A DNA stretch of 64,000 nt from Terriglobia bacterium (GCA_020073145.1 JAIQFS010000016.1:62001-126000), one strand, 5' to 3'; counted from the first letter of the stretch, positions 35,563 through 47,627 are shown. Notes: generated by a model not told the origin, from the letters alone. Numbers and translations are program-made.

Positions 35563-37116
35563 ATGGCACGAGCCTGTTTCGCACTCGCTATCCTCCTTCC
35601 GCTTGGAGCTGCCTCGGCGGCGGTCAACGAGCCAGTCCATCTGGATACCGGCCTCGTCTCGGGTGTCGCCGGCAAAGACGCGGCCGTGCGCGTTTTCAAG
35701 GGTCTCCCCTTCGCCGCGCCGCCCGTGGCCAATTTGCGCTGGGCCGCTCCCAAGCCTGCGGCTCACTGGGATGGTGTGCGCCAGGCCGGCGAGTTCGGCA
35801 GCATTTGTATGCAGGGCCAGCCGGGCGGCCGCGGCCGTGGGGGCGCCGCTCCCGCCCGCATGAGTGAGGATTGTCTCTACTTGAACGTCTGGACCGCCGC
35901 GCAGTCGGCCGGCGACAAGCGCCCCGTCCTCGTCTGGTTCCATCCCGGCGGCTTCACCGGCGGTTCCGGCTCCAGCCCCGCCACCGACGGCGAGGCCCTC
36001 GCCAAGAAGGGCCTGATCGTCGTCACCATGAATTACCGCCTGGGCGTCTTCGGGTTCTTTGCGCACCCCGAACTCACCCAGGAATCCGATCGCCACGCCT
36101 CCGGCAATTACGGTTTGATGGATCAGATCGCGGCCTTGCAGTGGGTCCAAAAGAACATCGCGGCCTTCGGTGGCGATCCCAAACGCGTCACCATCGATGG
36201 CGATTCCGCCGGTGCCATGAGCGTCGGGGATCTGGTGGCCTCGCCATTGGCCAAAGGCCTCTTCCAGCGCGCCATCGCCGAAAGCGGTTCGTACCTCGGT
36301 CTCTCCGTCACCCCCATGCGCACGCTCGCCGATGCCGAGCAGGCCGGAAAGAAATCTGCCGAAGCCATCGGCGCATCCACCCTCTCGGACCTCCGCGCCC
36401 GTCCGGCCGACGAGATCCTCGGCAAGCTGCGCGCGGCCGGTAACGTGATTGTCGACGGCTGGCTGCTGCCCGAAAACCCCGCCGGTCTCTTCTCCCAAGG
36501 CAAACAAAACGATGTCCCCCTGCTGGTCGGTTCGAACAAGGACGAGGGCACCTTCTTCGTCCGCGGCGGCACCGCGGACCAGTTCCTGGAACAATCCCGT
36601 CGCCGCTTCGGCGATCTGACCGACACCTTCCTGAAACTCTATCCCGCCGGATCGGATGAGGAAGCCCTGGCCTCCCGCCTCGCCGCCTTCCGCGATGAGC
36701 TCGGTTTCGTCATGCGCAAGTGGGCGCAGGTGCAAACCAAAACCGCTAAGTCCAAAGCGTATCTCTATTACTTCACCCACGAGCCCCCGGCCGGCGGCGG
36801 TGCGTCCCCGCGCGGCGGATTTGCCAGCGGCGCCACACATGGCGCGGAAGCCCAGTATGTTTTCGAGAATCTCCTCGGCGACCGCTCCTGGACCGCTCTC
36901 GACCGCCAGCTCGCCGATACCATTTCCTCCTACTGGGTGAATTTCGCCGCCACCGGCGACCCCAACGGCAAGTCCGTCCCGCGCTGGCCCGCCTACAACG
37001 GAAATAACAGCGTGCGGCCCATGGTTCTAGGGGATCAGGTGGAAGTGGGCGCACCACCCAACCCATCCCAGCTCGCCTTTTACGAAGCGCTTTACGCCAA
37101 AGTGACCAGCCGCTAA
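35563..37116 (+). CDS. secreted type-B carboxylesterase
   Basis: Alpha/beta hydrolase of 517 residues with a signal peptide. FKGLPFAAPPVANLRWAAP near residue 45, EDCLYLNVW and the oxyanion-hole HPGGFTGGSG identify the type-B carboxylesterase/PnbA family. The nucleophile elbow reads GDSAGAMS near residue 213 (the usual Glu before Ser is Asp), the acid lies in KDEGTFF near 330 and the histidine in ATHGAEAQYVF near 425. It should hydrolyse carboxylic esters outside the cytoplasm. ATG 35563 has AGGAG six bases upstream. It follows cassette 2 after 53 bases and may be cotranscribed with it. Confidence 0.9.
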   Translation: MARACFALAILLPLGAASAAVNEPVHLDTGLVSGVAGKDAAVRVFKGLPFAAPPVANLRWAAPKPAAHWDGVRQAGEFGSICMQGQPGGRGRGGAAPARMSEDCLYLNVWTAAQSAGDKRPVLVWFHPGGFTGGSGSSPATDGEALAKKGLIVVTMNYRLGVFGFFAHPELTQESDRHASGNYGLMDQIAALQWVQKNIAAFGGDPKRVTIDGDSAGAMSVGDLVASPLAKGLFQRAIAESGSYLGLSVTPMRTLADAEQAGKKSAEAIGASTLSDLRARPADEILGKLRAAGNVIVDGWLLPENPAGLFSQGKQNDVPLLVGSNKDEGTFFVRGGTADQFLEQSRRRFGDLTDTFLKLYPAGSDEEALASRLAAFRDELGFVMRKWAQVQTKTAKSKAYLYYFTHEPPAGGGASPRGGFASGATHGAEAQYVFENLLGDRSWTALDRQLADTISSYWVNFAATGDPNGKSVPRWPAYNGNNSVRPMVLGDQVEVGAPPNPSQLAFYEALYAKVTSR

Positions 37117-37267
37117 CCACCACAACTGCCGCAACCCGAGCTTTCTGCCCGGCTGCTACGCGAAATTCAGCCGCGCCCGTACCGTGGGCGGCCGCCCCGT
37201 CCTGCTGAACCCATACTGCTTTAGCCCGGCCCTGAAAGGAACCTCCGCGTCGCGGCATTACCGCAGC

Positions 37268-37690
37268 GTGAGAGCGTTTCTCCCCTTCCTCTTCCTCTGC
37301 GCCGCCGCGGCCTGGTCCGAGGAACCCACCGACCGCGCCCCAGTCGAATCAGTGATCGCGAGCCTTTCGCAGCTGGGCGGCCACGCGCAGCCTCTGTTCA
37401 CCGCCGATGCCGACGCCGCCGATGTCGAGCGCCTCACCAGCCTCCATCGCCGCCTGTTCGCGGCTTCGAGCCCGCCTTGGTCGGAAGTGGGGCCGCCCAT
37501 ATGGTCCACCCGCTCCGTCCGCTTCCTGACCCCCGGCCTCGCACTGGTCGATGGCGCCGTTACCCAAGTCGACTCCCTGATCCAGCGCCACATTCCGGTG
37601 ATTTTCGTGATGAAGCGAGGACCGGCCGGCTGGCGCATCGCTGCCTTCCGCGTCATGAGCGAATTCCCCAGCCTCCTGGGATTGCCCTAA
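37268..37690 (+). CDS. exported SnoaL/NTF2-like small protein
   Basis: A 140-residue protein: signal peptide VRAFLPFLFLCAAAAWSEEP from a GTG start, followed by an NTF2-like fold with ARNDs typical of DUF4440/SnoaL-like proteins (LFTADADAADVERL, VRFLTPGLALVDGAVTQVDS, IFVMKRGPAGWRIAAFRV). The family is mostly uncharacterised. The open frame extends upstream to 37184, but only the GTG gives a signal peptide, so I chose it; no clear ribosome-binding site is seen. It follows the carboxylesterase by 151 bases. Confidence 0.65.
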   Translation: MRAFLPFLFLCAAAAWSEEPTDRAPVESVIASLSQLGGHAQPLFTADADAADVERLTSLHRRLFAASSPPWSEVGPPIWSTRSVRFLTPGLALVDGAVTQVDSLIQRHIPVIFVMKRGPAGWRIAAFRVMSEFPSLLGLP

Positions 37691-37733
37691 CCCCCGCCGT
37701 CGTCGCGGTTCGGCCGCGGCTGTCCGAGCCATC

Positions 37734-38085
37734 ACATGATCGACGCTGATCCGTGGAGACTCTGGACGGAATTCGGCGCACCAGACCAAGGATGTCGAGC
37801 GATTGCTGGCGGAGCATCCACGAGTCCAATTCCACTTCACGCCAACCCGCTCCTCCTGGCTGAATCAGGTAGAACTGCGGTTCGCCAGGATCCAGCGGGA
37901 CATCAACGCACGCGGCGTCTTCCGTTTCGGTGGCCGATGTTGGCAACAAGCTTCGCAAGTACATCCGCGCCGATTCCGAATCAGCCAAGCCATTCCGCCG
38001 GACCTGCACCGATCCTTTCCGCCGCATCATCGCTAACAAAATTGGTGGGACAGCTTACGAGTTTCCCAAACCTGTGTTCTGTCCG
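37734..38085 (+). pseudogene. IS630-family transposase remnant (C-terminal part, frameshifted)
   Basis: Two reading frames together give a recognisable C terminus of an IS630-type DDE transposase: TKDVERLLAEHPRVQFHFTP then SSWLNQVELRFARIQRDINA (containing the last catalytic Glu) in one frame up to about 37920, and SVADVGNKLRKYIRADSESA then KPFRRTCTDPFRRIIANK in the next. A frameshift lies near 37920. The N-terminal two-thirds, both catalytic aspartates and the terminal repeats are absent, so it is dead. Upstream sequence is too degraded to align by eye. Confidence 0.8.
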
Positions 38086-38110
38086 GCCTGTAACGCGTCC
38101 AAAATAGAAT

Positions 38111-40549
<2,439 letters not shown>

Positions 40550-40607
40550 GACTCTGCCGTGTTCGGGCGAGCCGACAGGGCCGACTCGCCTCCACAACGC
40601 TCGAGCC

Positions 40608-41348
40608 TTATGCCTCCTTCTCCGCCACCAACAGCAGGCGCGGGGAGCCCAGTTGGTACGGCCCGCCGTCGAGCGATCCGTGGATCGAGACCGTCGCCAG
40701 CCCCGCCTCCTCGCACATCCGCCGGATCTCCGCCACCGTGTAGATACGGCTCACGGCCGGGCGGGTCTCTTGTACCCCGCCGCGAAGGAATGAGTATTCG
40801 ATCTCCAGGCAGCTTTCGAGCGCGTTGTAACGCCGCGCGGCCAGAAACAAGATATCCCCCATCTGCGCCCAGAACCGATCTTTGAGCGTGGGCAAGATCG
40901 ATTCGGCGGCGATACCAGTTTCCAGAACAAACCGCGCCTTCGGCCGCAGCGCGTGCGCCACGGAAGCGAGCATGGCGCGGTTTCCGTCATGCTCGAGATA
41001 GCCGAAGCTATTGCCGAAGCAGAAGGCTCCGTCGAATAAAGCCGGCCCGGGCAGTTCCCGCATATCGCCCAGCAGAAACTCGGCTGGCAATCCGGCCGCC
41101 AGGCCGCGCGCCTCGGCGATGGATTCCTCCGAGAGGTCCACGCCGGTTAGCGCATAACCGCGCCGCGTCAGCGCGATGGAGTGCCGCCCCAGGCCGCAGG
41201 CCACGTCCAGCACGCGTCCTCCCGGCGGCACTTGCAGGGACGTTTCCAAAAATGAGACGTCCGCTTCAGTCATTTCGGGTGTTATGGCATGGCGCCACAT
41301 ATCGAGCGCGATGCCCTGAAAAAAGCTGCGATACCACTCGTTTTGCAT
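40608..41348 (-). CDS. class I SAM-dependent methyltransferase
   Basis: A 246-residue cytoplasmic protein with a Rossmann-type SAM site: GGRVLDVACGLGRHSIALTR near residue 55 (motif I), GVDLSEESIAEARG and the acidic GDMRELP (motif II). The C-terminal SRIYTVAEIRRMCEEAGL is common in methyltransferases of this group. ATG 41348 has GAGGA eight bases upstream; a GTG eleven codons earlier is less likely. It converges on the ADOP gene. The substrate is not predictable. Confidence 0.88.
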   Translation of the reverse strand: MQNEWYRSFFQGIALDMWRHAITPEMTEADVSFLETSLQVPPGGRVLDVACGLGRHSIALTRRGYALTGVDLSEESIAEARGLAAGLPAEFLLGDMRELPGPALFDGAFCFGNSFGYLEHDGNRAMLASVAHALRPKARFVLETGIAAESILPTLKDRFWAQMGDILFLAARRYNALESCLEIEYSFLRGGVQETRPAVSRIYTVAEIRRMCEEAGLATVSIHGSLDGGPYQLGSPRLLLVAEKEA

Positions 41349-41481
41349 TTCCGATTCCTCAAACCACGGGTCCAGACACACGACACCTACACGTAGGGTT
41401 GCGGGCTGTGAAGCCGGGAGAGGATCAGCGGACTGCAGTTCGATGGGTCAGCGGCGAAACTCGGAACCAGGATACCACGTC

Positions 41482-43547
41482 CTACGCCAGCTTCATCTTC
41501 CGCAGCAGGGCCTGAAATTGAGGAGCCGGGCGGAGCGAAGCGAGGAAAGGAATGGAATTGATGAGAGCGACGTGCGGCTCCCGGCGCTCGAAACTCTTCT
41601 CTAGCCAATGCCACACCGCATCGGTATCGCCCAGCTCGGAATAGATGAACACGCGGGGGATGGCGAGCACATAAGTCCGGCTGGCCAGCTCGTCCAGCTC
41701 CGCCAGGGTACGGCGGGCTTCGCTGGCCCTGCCAGCCATCGCCTGCACCGCCCCAAGAGCCCCTAGACTGAGAGCGAACCGGCCGTGGACCGCGATCAAG
41801 TCTTCCGCCGCGGCCAAAGCCTCGTCGTAGCGCTTTTGGAACGACAATAGCTGGGTCAACTGGAACTGAGCCATCAGGAAGCTGGATTCGATGTCCAGCG
41901 TCCGCCGGCACCAGTCCTCGGCCTGGCCGTATTTTCCCAACAGAAAGAGGAGATGGGATTTCCCGTAGCGATACGTGGGTGAGAGCGGATCGCTTTTCAA
42001 TAAACGATCGATCTCCGCCATAGCCTCATCCAGCCTGCCGTGCGCACTGAGGTACCAGTAGGCATACCGGAGGTGAACCGACCCAGCCTCGGATCTCGAT
42101 TCGAAGGCTTTCGCGAATTGCGATGCTCAAGCGGGCCAGTCGTAGTCAAGCAACCCGCTGACCAGGGCGAGCACGCCGTGCGCCTCGGGCTGGTGCGGAT
42201 CCAATTCCAGCGCTCGGTGTGCCGCGGCCCGGGCCTTGGCGAGAGCCTCCCTTGGATCGGCCAGCCCCACTGTGGCCCGGAGCATACGAAGGGTCAATCG
42301 ATGTGGCTCGTTCAAAGCAGGTCAAAGACCTGGCGATGCTCGACGGCGTCCACCGGTACCAGTTGTGCCGGCCTTCCAGGACGGCTTCGTAGGCTCCCAG
42401 GTTGCCGCGGCCATCTCGTCCTGAATCGCGAACACGTCGTTCAGTTCGCAATCGTAGCGCTCCGACCAGACGTGAAACCCATCGGCGGCCTTGATGAGCT
42501 GCGCCGTGACGCGAATCCGGTTGCCGGCCTTGCGAACGGTGCCTTCCAGGATGTGCGCCACGCCCAACTCGCGCGCGATCTCGGCGATCTTCATCTCCTT
42601 GCCGCGGAAGGCGAATGCTGACGTGCGCGCCGTCACCTTCAGCCCCGGAACTTGGGTGAGCGCGTTTGATAATCTCTTCCGCCAGGCCGTCGCTGAAATA
42701 TTCGTTTTCTTTGTCCGCGCTCAGATTAGCGAAGGGAAGCACAGCGATCGAGGGCTCCGGGCCGGCCGTCTTTCCGGCGGCAGCCTCCTCCAGCGCGGTC
42801 TTTAGCTCCGAGGCGCTCTGGAATCGGTCGGAGGGCGCTTTCCGCAGACAGCGGGCGACAATCTGCCAACCGCCGCCGGCGCCTCCAGCGCGCGCGGCTC
42901 CTGGTGCGAAATCGATGCCACGGTCGAGAGCATGCTCTTGCCGGAAAACGCCTGGCGGCCGCTCAGCACCTCGTACAGCACCAGGCCGAACGAGAAAATG
43001 TCGGAGCGCGCGTCCACGGGCTGGCCTTCCGCCTGCTCCGGCGACATGTAGGCGGCGGTCCCGAGCACCGTTCCCACCTGCGTCGCCGTGGCCGTCAGGT
43101 CATTGGTCAATACGGCCGTTTCCATCTTGGCCAGCCCGAAATCCAGCAGCTTGACGCCTGCCGGCGTGGCCAGGACGTTCCCCGGTTTCAGGTCCCGATG
43201 GACCACGCCCTTGCCATGGGCTTCTTCGAGGGCCTGTGCGATCTGCAGCGCCAGGTGCAGGGCTTGCTCCACGGCCAGCGGCCCCTTCAAGGGCGCGCCG
43301 TCGATGTATTCCATCACCAGGTAATCGGGCCCCACGTCGTAGAGCGCGAGATGTGCGGGTGGTTCAATGCCGCGATGGCGCGGGCCTCGCGCTTGAAGCG
43401 TTCGGAAAACCACTGGTTCGACACCTTGACCGCGACCGTGCGATCAAGCCTGGTGTCCCGCGCCTTGTAGACTTCGCCCATGCCGCCCGCGCCGAGCGGC
43501 GCGAGAATCTCGTACGGTCCCAGACGAGTTCCGGCGGCAAGGGGCAT
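41482..43547 (-). pseudogene. Ser/Thr protein kinase-TolB-TPR gene with at least five frameshifts
   Basis: On the minus strand the pieces of a Hanks-type kinase with TolB-like and TPR extensions can be followed across changing frames. From 43547: [20 protein letters not shown] (P-loop and Lys), NHPHI; then [35 protein letters not shown] and AAYMSPEQAEG; then the TolB-like VLPFANLSADKENEYFSDGL, followed in another frame by TARTSAFAFRGKEMKIAEIA; then TPR-like segments, ending with LLRKMKLA at 41482. Frames change near 43360, 42870, 42680, 42400, 42320 and 42120. Catalytic residues are all present, so decay looks recent. It is not translatable as one protein. Confidence 0.85.
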
Positions 43548-43580
43548 GATGAGTTCTCAGATTGTATCGCAGGCGGCTGG

Positions 43581-44066
43581 CTACACCCCCAGCGCTGCGC
43601 CCGGGTATTGCGTGATCTTCTCGCGCTTGAGGATGTGGTCCAGGTGATGCTGCATGTGCAGAGTGTAGTCCTCGATCAGGAATTGCAGCGTCACCGGCGC
43701 GCTTTCGCCAATGACGCATTGGCTGTCGAGCAGGGGGCTGGGGATGCGCCGGACCAGTCCCGCCAGGAACGTGTTGTAGCGTTGCCAGAACTCGACAATG
43801 TCCGACCACGGCATGTCGTGGTAACCGTGCAGACTGACCCAGGCGTCTTGTTCGTAGCCCGGGCCCCGAAATTCCGGTTCGAGCGACGCCCGCACGAAAC
43901 GCACATGGTTGTTGGTGGCCGAGTCGATCAGGTGCCCGAGCTCTTCTTTTTGGGACCAGCCACCGGACGCCGGCTTGACGATCGATTCCGATTCGGTGAC
44001 CGCCCGTAACTGCGCGGCTTCCCGATCGACGGTTTCTTGTAGCGACTGTGCTAGGCGGTCTGGCAT
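43581..44066 (-). CDS. DinB-family protein
   Basis: A 161-residue cytoplasmic DinB_2-type four-helix protein. The metal-binding pattern is recognisable: GWSQKEELGHLIDSATNNHV near residue 36 (first His) and LHMQHHLDHILKRE near 135 (second and third His). Such proteins include thiol-dependent S-transferase-like enzymes and damage-induced proteins, but the role of this one is unknown. It begins with ATG and is followed, after 33 bases, by the decayed kinase gene. It is divergent from the His-rich membrane protein. Confidence 0.87.
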   Translation of the reverse strand: MPDRLAQSLQETVDREAAQLRAVTESESIVKPASGGWSQKEELGHLIDSATNNHVRFVRASLEPEFRGPGYEQDAWVSLHGYHDMPWSDIVEFWQRYNTFLAGLVRRIPSPLLDSQCVIGESAPVTLQFLIEDYTLHMQHHLDHILKREKITQYPGAALGV

Positions 44067-44146
44067 GACATATTATAGTCAGTGACCCAGGCCGATTTCA
44101 CTCGTTTCGAAGCTCGGATTGTTCACGGACCGCGGGTTTGCTTCGG

Positions 44147-45166
44147 ATGACCAGCGCCCCGCCCATCCCGCGCACCGAATCCGGCTGGATCGTCGGGCGC
44201 AACGTCGACCTCTCGCTCATCATCGGCGGCAGCCTCGCCGGCTATCTCTATCTCGCGCTGTTTACCCTATTGCATGTGCCGGCTTCGTTTCTGTGGTGGT
44301 TCTGGTCGTTGGGTTTTGACGGCACTCACATCTTCGGAACGGCCTCGCGCACGTACTTCGACAAAGAGGCGCGCCAGCGTCACGCCGGCCTGCTCTTCGG
44401 GAGCCTGGCTTTCTTTTTCCTGCTGGGCCCGGCCCTGGTGCTCGCTGGCTGGAAGGATTATCTGGCTTTGCTGGTGGCCGTGTGGGCCTATTACCACGTC
44501 ATGCGGCAGCACTATGGCTTCATGGTGCTGTACAAGGTAAAGGCACGCGATCTGCGGCCGCTCGACAATGCGCTTGACCGGATGTTTCTCGGCGGGATGC
44601 TGGTGTTCCCGCCCTTTCACCGCTTCTTCATTCACCATCCCGAGGAACTAGGGCTGCCGTTTTCTCTAGCGCGGTGGGAAACGCCCGCGTGGATCGCTGT
44701 GGCCGTCGCCGTGACGGTCTACCTGGCACGCCAGTTGGTCCGCTGGCGCAACGGCGAAGCCTGTAACGTGCCCAAGTATCTTTTGCTGGCCGCGGTGATT
44801 CCCTTGCACTGGCTGACTTTTGCCTATGTCAGCTGGCAAGCGGCCACCCCCACCGTGACCATTGTTCACAACCTGCAATACCACGCGATCGTCTGGTTCC
44901 ATAACCGCAACCGCTACCGGTCTGCGGAGGCCGGCGCGCGCCACGGACGCATCCCGGCCGCGGCCGGCCGAAGTTTGCTGGCCTATGCGGGCGTGGCGCT
45001 GGTCTTTAGCGCGCTGTACCGCATCCCCGGATTCCATCTGGGCAACGTCTCGAATCTGGCCTTCGGCTTTTTCTGTGGCTTCGGGCTGACGCATTATTAC
45101 CTCGACAGCCGCATCTGGCGCGTTCGCCACGACCCGGGCTTGCGCCAGGCGCTGGCGCTAGCCTGA
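44147..45166 (+). CDS. polytopic membrane protein with histidine clusters
   Basis: A 339-residue protein with about eight hydrophobic segments and histidines at several membrane borders: FDGTHIFGTASRTYFD near residue 55, AYYHVMRQHYGFMVLYK near 125, NLQYHAIVWFHNRNRY near 245 and GLTHYYLDSRIWR near 325. This layout recalls di-iron membrane enzymes (desaturase or Brp/Blh carotenoid oxygenase-like), but I could not place it in a characterised family. I chose ATG 44147; a TTG nine bases earlier is also open. It is divergent from a DinB gene and precedes a BrkB-family gene, with no clear operon. Confidence 0.75.
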   Translation: MTSAPPIPRTESGWIVGRNVDLSLIIGGSLAGYLYLALFTLLHVPASFLWWFWSLGFDGTHIFGTASRTYFDKEARQRHAGLLFGSLAFFFLLGPALVLAGWKDYLALLVAVWAYYHVMRQHYGFMVLYKVKARDLRPLDNALDRMFLGGMLVFPPFHRFFIHHPEELGLPFSLARWETPAWIAVAVAVTVYLARQLVRWRNGEACNVPKYLLLAAVIPLHWLTFAYVSWQAATPTVTIVHNLQYHAIVWFHNRNRYRSAEAGARHGRIPAAAGRSLLAYAGVALVFSALYRIPGFHLGNVSNLAFGFFCGFGLTHYYLDSRIWRVRHDPGLRQALALA

Positions 45167-45211
45167 CTGCCTCGAATCGCTCGCATAGGCTAACCTGTTA
45201 GCTTGTTCTCG

Positions 45212-46042
45212 ATGTTTCCATCCACGGTGCTGCGCCCCTGGCGATCCGACTTGCGCTCGACGCTGCGGTACCTGTTGCAGACCGAGGCCCACGTCTATGC
45301 TCTGGCGATCGCCGCCAGCGTGCTGCTCTCTTTCTACCCGTTTCTCACGGTGATGCTCTCGTTCTGCCGAAACGTGCTGCACTGGCGGGCGGCCGAAGCC
45401 GCGATTTATCTGGCGCTCGATGACTTTCTTCCGGGCGACGTCGCGACCTTCATCAAGGGGAATCTGCCATCGGTTCGGGCCGTGCCGGCGACTTCGATGG
45501 TGCTTCTCTTGTTCACCGCGAACGGTGTTTTCGAGCCGCTGGAAGTGGCGTTCAATCGTGCCTGGGGTGTCGCACGAAACCGGCCGTACTGGAAGAATCA
45601 GTTAGTCGCGCTCGGCCTGATTTTCGCGTGCGGGGGGCTGGCTTTGCTTTCGTTCCTGCTGACGGCTCTCAATACCGGATGGTTAGGGCAGCCTGGAGGC
45701 CCGTTGTCGGCTCTGCAGAACTGGATCAATCTGCTGCTGTTCAAGCTGGCGGCGCTGCCGATTTCCATTCTGGCGCTGTTCCTGGTGTATTGGCTGCTTC
45801 CCAACCGCAAGATCGAGCCGGCGCGAGTGGCCCCGGTGGCCATCCTCGTCGGACTGTTGCTGGAAGCCATGAAGTACCTGAACCTGCTGGTGTTTCCGCT
45901 GCTGCACGACAAAATCCGGCGCGAGTACGGCGTATTTCGCAACTCAGTCACGATCCTGATCTGGAGTTTCGTGGCGTCGCTGGTGGTGCTGGCGGGAGCC
46001 GAGTGGAGCGCGCGGCGCGAACCGCAAGACCCGGAATCCTGA
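45212..46042 (+). CDS. YihY/BrkB-family membrane protein
   Basis: A 276-residue inner-membrane protein with six predicted segments. It fits the YihY/virulence factor BrkB family: the first helix follows VYALAIAASVLLSFYPFLTV, then PATSMVLLLFTANGVFEPLE, an amphipathic loop, and the later LVYWLLPNRKIEPARVAPVA that marks the family core. The family name refers to Bordetella BrkB; the molecular role is unknown (not an RNase, as once thought). ATG 45212 is chosen over TTG 45203. It stands eight bases before the small AtzG-like gene, so these may be cotranscribed. Confidence 0.86.
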   Translation: MFPSTVLRPWRSDLRSTLRYLLQTEAHVYALAIAASVLLSFYPFLTVMLSFCRNVLHWRAAEAAIYLALDDFLPGDVATFIKGNLPSVRAVPATSMVLLLFTANGVFEPLEVAFNRAWGVARNRPYWKNQLVALGLIFACGGLALLSFLLTALNTGWLGQPGGPLSALQNWINLLLFKLAALPISILALFLVYWLLPNRKIEPARVAPVAILVGLLLEAMKYLNLLVFPLLHDKIRREYGVFRNSVTILIWSFVASLVVLAGAEWSARREPQDPES

Positions 46043-46050
46043 TCGCGAAA

Positions 46051-46236
46051 ATGAATCGACCAATCGACTGGAAGGCCGTTGCTGCGGCGCGCGGGCTCGA
46101 CATCCCCGCGGCCGAACTCGATTTCGTCGTTCAGCGTCAGCAGGCTTTGGATGAGGCCTTTCGTCCCCTGGTCGAAACGCTGACGCCCGGCCAGGAGCCG
46201 GCTTCGGTCTTTCGGCCGGACCCGGAGGTGGAATGA
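46051..46236 (+). CDS. AtzG-like small amidase partner
   Basis: A 61-residue protein starting at ATG 46051 (eight bases after the BrkB stop) and overlapping the amidase start by four bases (ATGA). The sequence MNRPIDWKAVAAARGLDIP, ending with EPASVFRPDPEVE, has the pattern of DUF4089/AtzG-like or GatC-like small partners that stabilise AtzE-type amidases. It is easy to miss because the same frame is open far upstream. A structural role for the amidase is inferred from coupling, size and pattern. Confidence 0.78.
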   Translation: MNRPIDWKAVAAARGLDIPAAELDFVVQRQQALDEAFRPLVETLTPGQEPASVFRPDPEVE

Positions 46237-47627
46237 CCATCGAAGCGGCCGCGCGCGCACTGCGGGAGCGGCGGGCCTCGTCGGTCGAGCTTACGAATGA
46301 GGCGCTCCGGCGCGTGGAACGCCTGAATCCCAAGCTCAACGCGTTCCTCACGGTCACAGCCGACAGCGCATTGCATCGCGCCCGCCAGGCCGATGCCGAA
46401 CTGGCCGCCGGTCAGGATCGCGGCCCGCTCCACGGCATCCCCATCGCTCACAAGGATCTGTTCTACACGCGCGGCGTGCGTACGACCGCCGGTTCCAAGA
46501 TCTACGAGGATTTCGTGCCCGACCATGACGCCGCCGTGGTGGAACGGTTGGATGCCGCGGGCGCGGTTTCGCTGGGCAAGCTGCACATGCACGAACTGGC
46601 CTTCGGCATCACGTCGAATAACCCGCACTACGGGCCGGTGCGCAATCCGTGGAACCCGGAGCACATTCCCGGGGGGTCGAGCGGCGGCTCGGGCGTCGCC
46701 GTGGCAACTGGCATGGTTTTTGCAGCCACGGGCAGCGATACCGGCGGGTCCATCCGCATTCCGGCGGCCTTCTGTGGAGTTGTGGGTCTGAAGCCCACCT
46801 ATGGACGGGTGAGCCGGTTCGGAGCGCTGCCGCTGGCTTTCAGCCTGGATCACATGGGGCCGCTCGCACGCACCGTCCGCGATGCCGCGCTCGTGTTCAA
46901 CGCACTCGCTGGTTTCGATCCTCGCGACCCGGCATCCTCGCGTCACCCAGCGGAGGATTACGTGCCGGCGCAGGGGTGCAGCATCCGCGGTCTCCGGATC
47001 GGCGTCCCCGAAGCATTCTTTCTGGATCGTCTCGACTCGGACGTGGAATCGGCGGTGCGCGGCGCTATCGACAAGGCGCAAGAGTTGGGGGCATTGGTTC
47101 AGGCGGTCCGGCTGCCGGACATGGCCGCGTTGAGCGCGGTTGGGACGGTGATCCAGCTTGCGGAAGTAGCCGCCGTGCTTGGGCCGCATCTCGGCCGACG
47201 GGAACAAATCGGAACGGATGTGCGGGCCCTGGTGGACCAAGGCCTCCTCCTGTCGGCCACCGATTATGTGAATGCGCAGCGTCTCCGCCGGCAGAAGCAA
47301 CTCGACTTCCTGCGCGTGTGGAACGAAGTGGATTGCCTGCTGACTCCCACCACCGCTGTTCCGGCACCGCGAATCGGGGCGACCACGGTGCCGGTCGCCG
47401 GCCGCGACGAAGAGGTGCGAGCCGCCGCCACCCGCCTGGTCCGCGGCTTCAACACTCTGGGGTTGCCGGCGCTCTCCGTTCCGTGCGGCCTGAGCCGCGG
47501 CGGACTGCCGGTGGGGCTCCAAGTGGTCGGTCCGGCGTTTCAGGAGGCGCTTCTTCTCCGGGCGGGTGCGGCTCTGGAAGACAGCGGCATCGGGATTTCG
47601 GAGATGAGGCCGCCGCTAAATCCTTAA
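46233..47627 (+). CDS. amidase (AtzE/GatA signature family)
   Basis: A 464-residue amidase-signature enzyme. The Ser-cisSer-Lys triad is present: Lys74 in AHKDLF, the GGSSGGSG stretch with Ser149/Ser150, and the nucleophile in GSDTGGSIRIPAAF (Ser173). Hydrolyses an amide or, in AtzE-like enzymes, a biuret-type bond. It overlaps the AtzG-like gene by ATGA and is the second gene of that pair. It is less likely to be GatA itself because a small AtzG-like partner, rather than GatB or GatC, is the neighbour. The substrate remains undetermined. Confidence 0.88.
   Translation: MTIEAAARALRERRASSVELTNEALRRVERLNPKLNAFLTVTADSALHRARQADAELAAGQDRGPLHGIPIAHKDLFYTRGVRTTAGSKIYEDFVPDHDAAVVERLDAAGAVSLGKLHMHELAFGITSNNPHYGPVRNPWNPEHIPGGSSGGSGVAVATGMVFAATGSDTGGSIRIPAAFCGVVGLKPTYGRVSRFGALPLAFSLDHMGPLARTVRDAALVFNALAGFDPRDPASSRHPAEDYVPAQGCSIRGLRIGVPEAFFLDRLDSDVESAVRGAIDKAQELGALVQAVRLPDMAALSAVGTVIQLAEVAAVLGPHLGRREQIGTDVRALVDQGLLLSATDYVNAQRLRRQKQLDFLRVWNEVDCLLTPTTAVPAPRIGATTVPVAGRDEEVRAAATRLVRGFNTLGLPALSVPCGLSRGGLPVGLQVVGPAFQEALLLRAGAALEDSGIGISEMRPPLNP

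Noticed and set aside
35362-36840. A 492-residue open frame on the minus strand opposite the carboxylesterase and cassette 2.
   Set aside because: It mirrors the codon structure of clear plus-strand genes in GC-rich DNA, spans two of them, and has no recognisable domain or ribosome-binding site.
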